Shown: one piece after another, positions 55,101 to 64,000 of the stretch | Layout: each line of letters starts with the position of its first letter | Numbering within the stretch: the stretch's first letter is position 1 | From: Anadara kagoshimensis | Lineage: Eukaryota; Mollusca; Bivalvia; Arcoida; Arcidae | Direction of reading: 5' to 3' | DNA: 64,000 nt | Assembly (NCBI GenBank): GCA_021292105.1 | Contig: CM037870.1 | Coordinates: forward strand, 45,898,576-45,962,575 | Program-made: the position numbers and the translations under genes | Notes under the pieces: generated by a model | The model's input: the letters and a program-made list of their open reading frames with translations, nothing else | Databases searched by the model: none | Told to the model about the DNA's origin: nothing

Positions 55101-55196
55101 CCCATATTGATAGAGAGCTACGCTAGTCTCTCGTCCATGATATTCAATCAGAGCGGACTTGGTTTTTTTATGGACAGAAATGGTGTCTGTTTTTAG
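45837..55196 (+). CDS. TPRG1L: TPRG1L (Mover)-like protein, whole gene
   Basis: The spliced frame is 45837-46109, 51586-51677, 53499-53675 and 54851-55196: 888 nt, 295 residues, with all junction phases matching. Hallmarks of the TPRG1/TPRG1L family (hSac2-type homology domain) are ATSQTYFSYK-like entry, AYLLTEIDHWDNEREKIVIL, the VYPEKSLMP joint, IRWSKGEQPSFAQKWNPWS and the end ILIESYASLSSMIFNQSGLG. The N-terminal 80 residues are polar, variable and Ser/Arg-rich, with no signal peptide. In vertebrates TPRG1L/Mover is a peripheral synaptic-vesicle protein that tunes release; whether that holds here is inference. Human TPRG1L has 272 residues, so the length fits. Assignment to TPRG1L rather than TPRG1 is by overall likeness, and an invertebrate homologue may be equally related to both. 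Confidence 0.92.
46411..46695 (-). mobile_element. V-SINE (RUDI-like), copy 2
   Basis: Minus strand: a tRNA-like head (gcgtggcctagtggttaagg, gggttcgatccctggacc), then the V-domain core gtgtccttgagcaagacact, and a tail through ctctcagtcgcttaacgcca. It is full length and nearly identical to 29540-29846, so the family was active recently. Confidence 0.9.
49028..49046. repeat. GC-rich perfect hairpin
   Basis: CCCGGCGC-TTT-GCGCCGGG: an 8-bp perfect stem with a 3-nt loop, flanked by further partly inverted gggaaatt and catttccc words. It is strikingly GC-rich for this AT-rich region and is part of the right arm of the 46235-49105 inverted pair. Confidence 0.85.
49250..49545 (+). mobile_element. 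5'-truncated tRNA-derived SINE
   Basis: It is collinear with the SINE at 42279 from gtctgggtctgaccatgact to the tail catctcaatataagtgaaaa, but lacks most of the tRNA head. Confidence 0.75.
49775..50590 (+). repeat. ~65-bp tandem array in TPRG1L-like intron 1
   Basis: Ten or more units hold variants of catttggatgttacccatcc, tccttgtgccacattgga and cctccagtggacatc. Open frames across it in three frames are repeat by-products. It decays into single words down to about 51000. Confidence 0.92.
51091..51260 (+). mobile_element. SINE tail fragment
   Basis: Words such as gatcctagtgtgagaaagtt, ttgtcagttcac, ggttttctccaccatc, and caatgtaagtgaaagattcttgactg match 3' parts of the local SINEs (compare 26900-27000, 53870-54015 and 61060-61225 in decayed form). 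Confidence 0.55.
51586..51677 (+). CDS. TPRG1L: TPRG1L-like exon 2
   Basis: It encodes EDNFSKAVRVCEQKLKPELD and GKIVSAYLLTE. The acceptor tttatacag is phase 0; the donor GA/GTAAGT splits the Glu codon (phase 2). Confidence 0.92.
51860..53400. repeat. Three copies of the 27877 repeat in intron 2
   Basis: Copies lie at about 51860-52135 (+, diverged), 52690-52885 (-) and 53207-53400 (+). The last two face each other and could pair in the transcript. All share gccaaatgacccc, gggccatatt and aaaaatattgat or its inverse, and two end with tcctagattga. Confidence 0.7.
53499..53675 (+). CDS. TPRG1L: TPRG1L-like exon 3
   Basis: It encodes (E)IDHWDNEREKIVILTENSMC, then IFRYHFILHKVEDFRRVLLH and IIDTVAVGDFVYPEKSLM. 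The DHW-N-E signature is conserved in the family. Phase is 2 at both ends, acceptor aatttcag, donor cc/GTAAGT. Confidence 0.95.
54335..54515 (+). mobile_element. TIR element, TACAGTCAAACCTG family, third copy
   Basis: It begins TACAGTCAAACCTGTCTA and ends GGTTGGACTGTA, with inner caaataatatgaataaataa. It lies in the last intron of the TPRG1L-like gene. Confidence 0.85.
54851..55196 (+). CDS. TPRG1L: TPRG1L-like exon 4
   Basis: It encodes (P)ARKHGGIQIRWSKGEQPSFA, QKWNPWSASIPYITLSHHPL and, at the end, LEGPILIESYASLSSMIFN and LGFFMDRNGVCF before TAG at 55194-55196. Pro-Ser-Phe...Trp-Asn-Pro-Trp-Ser is diagnostic of the family. Acceptor tttttgacag, phase 2. Confidence 0.96.
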
Positions 55197-55327
55197 ATAT
55201 GACATAGAATGTTTAATGATTTTAAAATGATTTTTGTGACATGATATCTCTAATGACTCTTTTATTTTATGTAACTTACTTACTGTGATCTATATAAATA
55301 TACATGGTCTATTTGTTATTCATGTCT

Positions 55328-55720
55328 AATACACTGCCATCCATAAATAACTATACAAATTTATATTTGTTATAGGTTTATATTGTATTAAATCATCATG
55401 TCAAATTTCATTCAAATAATTGAAATATTGAAGTTTTTGCAGTATTTGAAAGTGAAATCTTAATTAATGGTCAAAATGTAACAAAAGTTTCTTTTCTTTA
55501 AAAAAACACTTTTTTAAATTTTTATTTTTTTGAAATTTCAGTGAAAAATATAAAAATGTAAGAAAATACATTTTTCAAGATAAGAACTCTATTTTTGCTG
55601 AAAGACCTCCAGTTTTAGAAGAATATTGTTTTCAATAATTGATTTTTGTGAATATTTTCAGTCTGTAATGATATGACCAGTTTTAAACATGTATAATTAT
55701 TTATGGATGGTCATGTATTA
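55328..55720. mobile_element. ~393-bp TIR element after the TPRG1L-like gene
   Basis: The left end taatacactgccatccataa and the right end inverse (ttatggatggtcatgtatta) match over about 36 bp with a few changes; ataact-atac and gtat-aattat continue it. No coding frame. It probably lies in the 3' UTR. Confidence 0.8.
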
Positions 55721-56859
55721 GACTTAGTGCTGTATTTGTTGTGTAATATATAGTGTGTCTGTGTAACATGAGAAGACCATTGTCATAATATTAAAAACTT
55801 TAAATGGATGATCATTTTCTTTCCACACTACAAACATGTTTATGTCTAGGTGTCAACAATTTAAAAATTGTTAGTAGACAAAATTCTGTAATTCATGAAA
55901 ATAGTCATTTTTAATGTACTTTTGATTTTTAATGTACTTTTGAAAAAAAAAAAAATGCTAAAGTTTACTGCAGTATTTGTCTGTTAATCTGTCCCTCACG
56001 ACTAAAATGGCTTTGAATTGCTATTACGTGTATTAATGAAAAATGCAAAGTTAATTATTATATTAATGTTATATCTTGCAAAATATCAATTCTCTTTAAC
56101 ACCAGTCTCTCACAAATATTGAAAAAAAAACTTTGAGCTGCATCCACAGATTATTTAGATAAGTTGTAATAACATGAATAAGAAAATTCTTTTTTGGATT
56201 AAAAAAAAAATACAAACAATTGTAAAAATTATAGTCCCACCGTAAGAATTGAAGGCAGCAGTGATATTGTGGTGCTGCTGCCATGATCATTGGTTTGTTT
56301 TCATACAAGATCTGATATTCTGTACTATATTAGTAAAATCTTAAATTGCTAATATTGGTGTCCAGTTTGTATCTATAAATAATGGAGTCATCATTCTCAC
56401 CTAGTGCTTGAAAAAGGAAGTGCCATATTTTCCAAAATGGGGTCAATATTGTCACATACATGTTATGTCCTCTGTCACCTTAAAAATGGTTATAACAACC
56501 TTCTCTAAAATTGTAAGATGTAGATAGATACTTGGCACTTATCTAATATTGAAACCATCGCCAAGATGAACCCATGGACAGGAAAATACTTGCATATTTG
56601 TGTATTGGATATTATTGAGGTGCAAGTAGTGCTAGGACCATATTCAAATTGAACACTATTTACTTGACACTTAACCAAGATCAAAAAACATTGGCTAAGG
56701 TGGACCCGTGGATTTTATTAAGGGGCCAATTGTGCAAGAAGCCTTTTTAGATTAAACTCTGTTAATAATGTACATGTATGTTGTATTCATGTCCTTGATT
56801 ACCGGTACATCATCAACTGACTGGCTGCATTTTATTTTTTCCTGATTGGTCTTGAGTGA

Positions 56860-57082
56860 AATAAACATAGTGTATGATCTTTATTGTATTTATGTTCGTT
56901 AATACATTTCTGTATATTTTAAGTCGGCACCAGGTTGGTCGCAAATATTAATGTTAATTATTCACCTATGCATTACAATACATGTGTGTACATAACATAC
57001 TGGGTTACATTTGTTGTGTTTGTATTGTTTTAGTCTTGTCAATTTTTATATGTTAATCTTCTTGAAGTTGAGTCATAATAAA
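56860..57082 (+). terminator. Candidate poly(A) signals of the TPRG1L-like gene
   Basis: AATAAA occurs at 56860-56865 and 57077-57082, the second followed by T-rich DNA. If used, the 3' UTR is 1.7-1.9 kb. Variant hexamers nearer the stop cannot be excluded. Confidence 0.4.
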
Positions 57083-60000
57083 TTTTATTATATTCTTTGG
57101 GATATTTAAAAGTGCCAGGTACTGCAATTCTATATATACTTATATTTATATATGTATATAATATTATATATATATGTATGTAATTGTATTTCCTTCAATT
57201 TTTTTGATTGAATTGCAATAGAATGGAGGATATATCAAGTTTAACAGCATTTTCTAATGTTTTCATACCTCAGATATTCAGAAATTTGATACATAAGAAA
57301 TAAGAGAACAAATTTTAAAATTAGAAAGGGGAAAAGAAAAAAATGAAACTCTTATACCGATAATTGAAGTGAAACTTTTTAGAAAGAAAAAAAAAAATGT
57401 TTTTGACTTTTGAATTCATCATGTTTGAAAAGAGACCAACATTTCGAGACACCAGTTAATATGTAGACATGATTTCATTGTGATGACATTATGATGCATG
57501 TCTTTATTTTATGTGTTTGTGACCTTATACTTAATTATTGGAATAAGCTGTTGTTATGAAATGTTTGAGATTTCATAACATAATATTCAAAGTGCATGTA
57601 CCTCTATTTTATGATATACAATATTGAGTTTTATGTACCGTCATTATTCTCATTTTCATATCCATATTATGTTTATTTGAATGTCTACTTCTAATATAGA
57701 TCCTTTGTTAGAAAAATTTCACATTCCAGTTTATATGTGTTAGTTTAAGGGGGCGTGTCATTTAATATTAGGGGATTCCCCCGTCTCAAACTTGAAATCC
57801 TATTAGATGTTGAATGAGATCAAAAACAAGTCATTTGATTTATAGTTGAGTGCTATTGTTATGTTTATGATACAGTGTATTACTTAATTCATTTTTAAAC
57901 TGGGTTCTTACTTTGTCATTCAGTGACATGTATCATTGATGTATGTTGTTACTGTTGTATGTATAGTCTCTGGACAGCAATAGTTGTGATGCAATATTGT
58001 GCTTGTCGATATTGTGCGAGTTTTTGTCTTATAAGGTGATGGAATACATTCACCTTAAAGCCAGATTCGATTTTTATGACTGGTTTTGTCACTTGCAATG
58101 ATTTTGTATTCAAGTGTGTAAAGTATGGATATATGCTTGTAATATGGCAGATATATCAGGGTTTTGTTTGGATTTTGATTGTTTTTAAATATATACAATG
58201 TATAACTGCAGATACATTATTTTTAAACAGAAGTTTTCAATGTTAATCAGTTCAAAAGTTATCTTGAATTTAAATTTTACAATTTCACCATATGACTGAC
58301 AAAAGATTTCCTGATCTGCACATTTGTTTTATCATATAAAACATATACATGTAATTATATAATATATTATCTACAGTGTATATGAGAGTCAGACAATCAA
58401 ATGTAAAATTTAGAATGTTGGACATGAATTTTATTAAAAAAATCCAGAAAATGAGTTTCAAATTTTTCAAAATGACTGGTTTTCAAAATTAATACAATTG
58501 TAAAAGAAATAATATTGGTAATTCTCTTTTCATTTTTATAAAAAACATTTATTCATAGAAAACACCTGCCATGCATTATTGACAATATTTACTACATTAC
58601 AATTCATTTGTTATGTAAGTACTTCAGTCTTAAGATTTTAAATTAAAAATATGTATATATGTGATTTGGATATACATAGCATTCATATAATTGTGTGTTA
58701 CTTCATAGTGCTAACTGCAGGTATTTTATCATATATCTTCTGTTATTTTGGCATTTAAACTCTTGTATCATTGTTCCTATAGTGATATAAAATTGATAAC
58801 TAAAAAGTAAAAATTGGCAAGTGTTGTACATTACAATCTCTTCCTTATAAAAAATCAATAGTAAACAAATTGTGCAAATGACCAATTTAACATCAAGTTA
58901 ATAATAGTCTTAATGATGAATCAGTTAAAAAATTTATGTTTCTCAACTTATTATAAATAATCAGGTCCCTGTACACCAGCTTTAATAAAACATCAGTTGA
59001 AATATTTGCGCTTGTGGGTTAATTCACCTTTGTCATTATGAAGACAATCAAACACAAACATAAGGGCCCCATTTCAAAATCATAAAACCAAAATCAAAGT
59101 AAACTAAACACAAACTTCCACCAGGGAAGTGAGACTGGGTGCCCAGGAAGGGTAAGCACCTAGACCTGGGACTTTTATCTAAACATTTAACTTGTCATTT
59201 GTAGATTTATTTTGTCAGTCATTTATCATTTTATTTCATTTTGATCATTTTGACGTGTTTTAACAATTTAAGCTGAATTATAAGGAAGTAAGTTGAGGGT
59301 ATTGTTTGTTACATTGTATATATTTATTAGTAGTACATTGTGTGATTACCAGTAATTTTGACATTTATCTTAGTTTACTTTCATTTGTTTTGTATAATTT
59401 TAGTATTTTAATAATCACTTTATATAACAGATTATACATTCATATAATTTATCCCTTTGTGTATGTCTTAGATTTTATTTATTAGTTATTTTATATTAAG
59501 TTAAACATATCAATTTGTTCACCTCCTGTTTATCCTCATTGGTAACTTTAAATTCCAAATCCCGCCTATTAGATTGTATACGTTATAGCTTTACAAAACA
59601 TAAATAAATGTAATTGCCTTTCCATGCCCATGTTTTAAAAATTTTGAGGCAGGTGGTTACTGTATAATGCTTATATTTCATGTGGTTTTACTTTCGCTAT
59701 ATAGTCCCGTGTATTTCAATGAAAATAAAACCGCCACGAAAATACAACACTTAAGAAATTCAGTAATGTTGCTGGAGAATACCGCAGAAATTTGAAACCG
59801 GGAACATTTGACACTGTGAAAATAAAGCAATACACAGTATTGATCTGGCTGGAAGTGGATTTTGGAATACTAGTAAGTTTTCAAAGTGTGTTTAGCAACT
59901 TAGTATTAGATTACATTAAAACCTGCTACGGAGACACCTCTGATTGTGTATAAACCACCTGTCCTATTATTACCCTGATTAAAGGTCCCATTGTTTCATA

Positions 60001-60824
60001 TATTCATTTAAATTAACCTCAGTATTAAGCATCTCTCTAAAACTATCAGCATTTTAAGACCCCTTACATGTCTTCTAGTAAATTTAACCTTTCAAATCAA
60101 CACCAAAAAGTATTGATACATAGATTTTACTGCATTATAGAGTAATGTTGATTTATAGAGCATAGTTAAATTAACTTTTATTTACAAAATATTAGCATGG
60201 AATTGTAAACAGTATCTCCCAGTAGTTGCCATGTAGTTTGGATTTTTTTCTGGAAAATACATTTAAATATATTTATCTGTATAATCGCTAGGACTTGTAG
60301 TGAGGGGCAAATTGATTTTTTTATTTAAATAGAAATTTATCTTATATACATTTCAGATTTTAGTCAGAGGAAATGCAAACATAAACATTACCAGTACATA
60401 ATCAATTGTTTGACCATTTTGAACATAGATAATGAACCACATGTAATTGCATAATTTAAAGTCCAGTAAAAACTTAAAAATCAAAAAGTAAAAACAGCAA
60501 TATCACTTTAGTCTGCAAATAAACATATTAGAATATACCGCGTTCAGGACATTATTATATGTCCTTGTCTCCTGTTACTTGTATTGGTATTTCTGAATCA
60601 GTAAAACTAAAACATTATGTAGTGCTTCATGTAGTTGCACATCAAGATAAATCTATGTATCTGCATGTTTTGGATGTAATTGTCATTATTTGATCTGCTG
60701 TATATTTCTTTGTTCAGTGGCATTCAGTCATGGAAATATGCAGTTTACATTTTTATGTTACAGTTTGCACATTAAATGTTGGTTCTTTTGACTTAAATTA
60801 GAATTACTTATTTGTTATATTATG
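57083..60824. other. Intergenic stretch, no gene recognised
   Basis: AT-rich DNA. It holds a fragment of the gaacttccaccaggg repeat at 59095-59165 and a decayed tttactttcgc/gaaaataaaaccgcc palindrome at about 59655-59770 that recalls the CTGTAAAC-ended MITEs. No credible exon was found. Confidence 0.5.
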
Positions 60825-61015
60825 TACAGTAAAACCTCGTTATAATGCCCCTCTATAACTTTGCCACCTCGCTTATCGCCACACTATTTTGAAGTCCCAA
60901 AATCCATTTTGTTTATGTTTTTCTTTATCCGCCTCCCCGAATTTATTGCCAAACCTCTTTATAACGCCAAAATTTGACTGAACAAATGGTGGCGATGAAT
61001 CGAGGTTTTACTGTA
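60825..61015. mobile_element. TACAGTAAAACCTCG MITE, 191 bp
   Basis: The perfect terminal inverted repeats are TACAGTAAAACCTCG and CGAGGTTTTACTGTA, with TA included at both ends. The inside repeats ctttataac and gcca words as subterminal motifs. It is a non-autonomous pogo/mariner-like element. Confidence 0.92.
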
Positions 61016-64000
61016 TTTAACTGTACCTATAGCAAGAAAACACCTAGCCCTCATATAGGAGTCTTGTTGACCTAGTGATCTAAAGTGCTGGCTTACAGAT
61101 CACAGTGTCTCTTAATGCCTAGTCACTTGCTGAAGGTTAGTGGTTTTCTGGTTTCCACCACCATTTCAGAACTGCCCTCCTTGACATAAGTGAACAAATC
61201 CTGACTGGAGCCTAAAACATAATTTACCACTCCTTACCCTCATAGATCAGTCTAATGTTTTAATTCCATTATTAGATGTATACGCAAAACCGCACATATG
61301 TGTGGTTTTGTATTTATCACATACCCTACCAAACTAAATGAAAAGTTTTCTTTGGTTTATTAATCTGTCAATGATCGGTTTCTAATTATAACCAATGAAT
61401 GACGTCATATTATTGTTGTCGAAAAAGGGAATTCCCCTAAAAGTAGTTTCAGGCTACTATGGTGATACGGAATATTGTATTGCACATGTGCGATACGGAC
61501 CTTTGTATCATATGGAAAGAAAATGTAATGTATCGCTATAGTAAGATTCAATAGGTATGTGATAAATTAAGATGAAAGACAGGAAGTTTAGCTGAATATC
61601 TTGCAATTAGCAGTAGGCAGAGTTTAAAGATTTTTGTTATCATAAAACAACGTATGGGGAAATAAAAAGTAAAAAACAAACCACAATAATTACTGGTACA
61701 TACTGAGGCATTGCCAATGATTGTTGATCCTTTGCACTTTGTACATGACAAACAGTGCCCAGGCCAAGTATTGCTGTAGACCTGTTGATCTCGTTTTGTT
61801 ACCAGTGGTACCACAGAAATTAAGAATAAAGTTGCCAGATTTAACATCTTTATGTTATGGAAAATTTTGGTTAAGTTATGATTACCAGTTAACACATTTG
61901 ATAGCTTAGTAGCTAGAGGGAGATAACTCTTGAAAGATATCTGAAAAAGTGCTTGACCTATACATGTAACTGACCAATATTGTACTCTTTACAAATTACT
62001 ACTTCAGTAGCTAAGTTACCACTCGCTGCATACATTCTGAATTTGTCGGTTCCAAGGTGTGAAAATAGATGATGGCCTTTCATTTTCCAAGAACTCTGCA
62101 TTTGTAAAACCAGCGTTATTTTATGCTCCAGCCAAGATTCTTTCGCTTATATCAAGATGGTCAGTTCTGTGGTGGCAGAGAAAACTGGAGTACCCAGAAA
62201 AAATACTGGCATTTGCTTTGCAAAAACTGATGGCCCCCATGTCATTGTAGCTGTTTCATAAAAAAGGACCGACTGTTCATTGCCATTAGCACATGCTAAA
62301 TATTGCATTTGAAGTTAATTTTAGCTTCTTCATCAATAATAACTCGTGATGCATCAATATTAGTGAAATAATCTTGACCGGGATGTTTTATTCAGATAAA
62401 AAGGGAGACCCATGGGCCTTTTTGCTCACCCGAGTACACATCCAATATCCTGATAATCATGTATACATACAAAGTTTATGGTATGTCCACGTAGTCATGG
62501 ATGGACAATGCCTTATAATACATATGTACCATGAATACGTTCTGATTCTAGAATTGAGAATACATGTATAAAAATTTATCTTTAAAAGAAAATGATACCA
62601 ATTTTATTTTTATAAATAATTTATTAATTAACTGGCATACTGTCTTGTAGATTCATACACCATATTGCATACATTAATACTCTTACATTACCGGTACATA
62701 CAAAGTTATATATATATCTGATCACACGTAATTACAGAGTCTTAATTCATCATCAAAATTATCCTTTTACTAGCATTAGTATTACATATATAACTGTACA
62801 TGTATATATAAATTTTGATATACACATTTGATGTGCAAATATTATACATGAACTGAAACAATATAACAGAACTCGGTATATATGTATGATGTCGTAAAAT
62901 AAATATCGAATTTTAGGGATGAATTAATAATTGATAGGGTAACCTAGTAACTATAAAATAGACACATGTTTACAGATTAAATACTTAAACGACAGAAAAC
63001 AAATTTGAGGGTTCAAAATGAAATAAATTTTATAAAATGTTAATGTGATGTGCATAAAGTTTGATGTCAACAACAAACAACACAACAGGTTTAAGTGGAT
63101 AATAGCAGAGAGACTTGCTCTTTCAATACACATAGTCTCACACATCATCTACTTGAAGTTTTACAAGATTTATTTTTGTTTCGAGTTTTACCACATGTTT
63201 GGTTTGGAGATTTCTGATATTTTGTCATACAAAAACTAACTTTTGTTTGTTGATGATTTATTAAATTTCTAGAGGACTTGTGATGATAGACTTAACTTAT
63301 TACACTTTTGGTTACTACAGAAACATGATCACGATTAAGCGATCAGAATCACAACCAGAGCTTATGGTTGATACACGAGTGATTTATTTCATAGCAAATC
63401 TACAAGTTACAACTGAAATGGGATGTCATTTCAAGTGTCCCCCAAACGCCCCCCCCCCCCCCAAACGGACTCAACTGGGAATCCATGTTTTCCTAACCAT
63501 GTGCATGATCAAAATATAAATAGCCAGTGAAATATCTACTCCCTCCAATGACTGCTCCTGTAATGTTGTCATAAGAAATGGAGTAAACATTATATGTCCT
63601 CGTGCTTCATTTGTGGGACAGAATAACAAAAGGAGAAACCCCTACTAAGGGAAAAACAGCCTGTGATTTATAATTCCAGTTAAAAAAATGGGGATTGTTG
63701 TTACCGGTAAATGAAACAAATACATGTATTTACTATCAATATGATACAAATGTATAGTTCTATGTGATATCTGTATGTTAGAAACAACAGATATCTGAAA
63801 AAGTTGATAAATGGAAAACTACTATAATTTCAGATTAAATTGTAAAATTTGCATATACATGTATTACCATAGCATACCAGTACATACCAAGCTCAAAATT
63901 TATACATTTGTTAAATCGTCAATATAACCAACATTAATAAAGGTTGATCCTCTATGCAACTTCGCAGGACCAGAAATTACGATTCAACAGGACAAAGAGT
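61016..64000. other. Intergenic stretch, no gene recognised
   Basis: It contains decayed SINE-like sequence at 61060-61225 (minus-strand tail words ttgacataagtgaacaaatc) and 62145-62230 (tatatcaagatggtcagttc), a C run at 63450-63462, and many TACATGTA-type words. Open frames of 60-115 codons have no family resemblance. Confidence 0.5.

Noticed and set aside
61548-61895. 115-codon minus-strand frame with Cys-rich centre
   Set aside because: No recognised domain, no splice or promoter support, AT-rich intergenic context.
1-64000. Retroviral, viral, toxin or CRISPR content
   Set aside because: No reverse-transcriptase, integrase, capsid or toxin motifs were recognised, and no direct-repeat/spacer array was found; the regular arrays here are minisatellites without unique spacers.

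Overview
This is eukaryotic, AT-rich, intron-containing nuclear DNA, most likely from a mollusc and probably a bivalve. The reasons are a V-SINE of the kind described in molluscs, other tRNA-headed SINEs, many short inverted-repeat DNA elements (MITEs) with TA target sites, frequent TACATGTA/ACCGGTA words, and animal gene families with spliced exons. Species cannot be read from the sequence. Three genes can be supported, all on the + strand.

(1) 1705-3216: the last coding exon of a class A (rhodopsin-like) G-protein-coupled receptor. Its third intracellular loop is swollen by a 57-bp in-frame minisatellite. A decayed THAP zinc-finger fragment lies upstream (821-1023). Three copies of one MITE stand head to tail just after the stop codon.

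(2) 16204-37339: a near-complete gene for SLC12A9, the CIP1-type member of the cation-chloride cotransporter family. It has two alternative first exons (16204 and 22251) that both encode an N-terminal tail plus the start of TM1, followed by 11 shared exons. Notable points are a U12-type (minor spliceosome) intron after exon 2; a four-fold 84-bp tandem duplication of the intron-6/exon-7 acceptor that stays open in frame; a phase mismatch at the exon 3/4 junction; and a 1-nt frame break in the last exon. The introns are full of MITEs, SINEs and minisatellites, including a 59-bp/(ACAAT)n array between the two first exons.

(3) 45837-55196: a complete four-exon gene for a TPRG1L (Mover)-like protein with an hSac2-type domain. 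A perfect CRE (TGACGTCA) sits about 33 bp before the ATG. Two tandem arrays lie upstream (42.6-45.4 kb); the distal one repeatedly carries AGGTCAnnnTGACC-like inverted hexamers.

The rest (3.2-16.2, 37.3-45.8 and 55.2-64 kb) is intergenic or UTR sequence in which I can support only repeats. No rRNA, functional tRNA, CRISPR, operon-like or viral gene was recognised. The three genes do not form an evident pathway: one is a membrane receptor, one a membrane transporter-family protein and one a vesicle/cytosolic protein.
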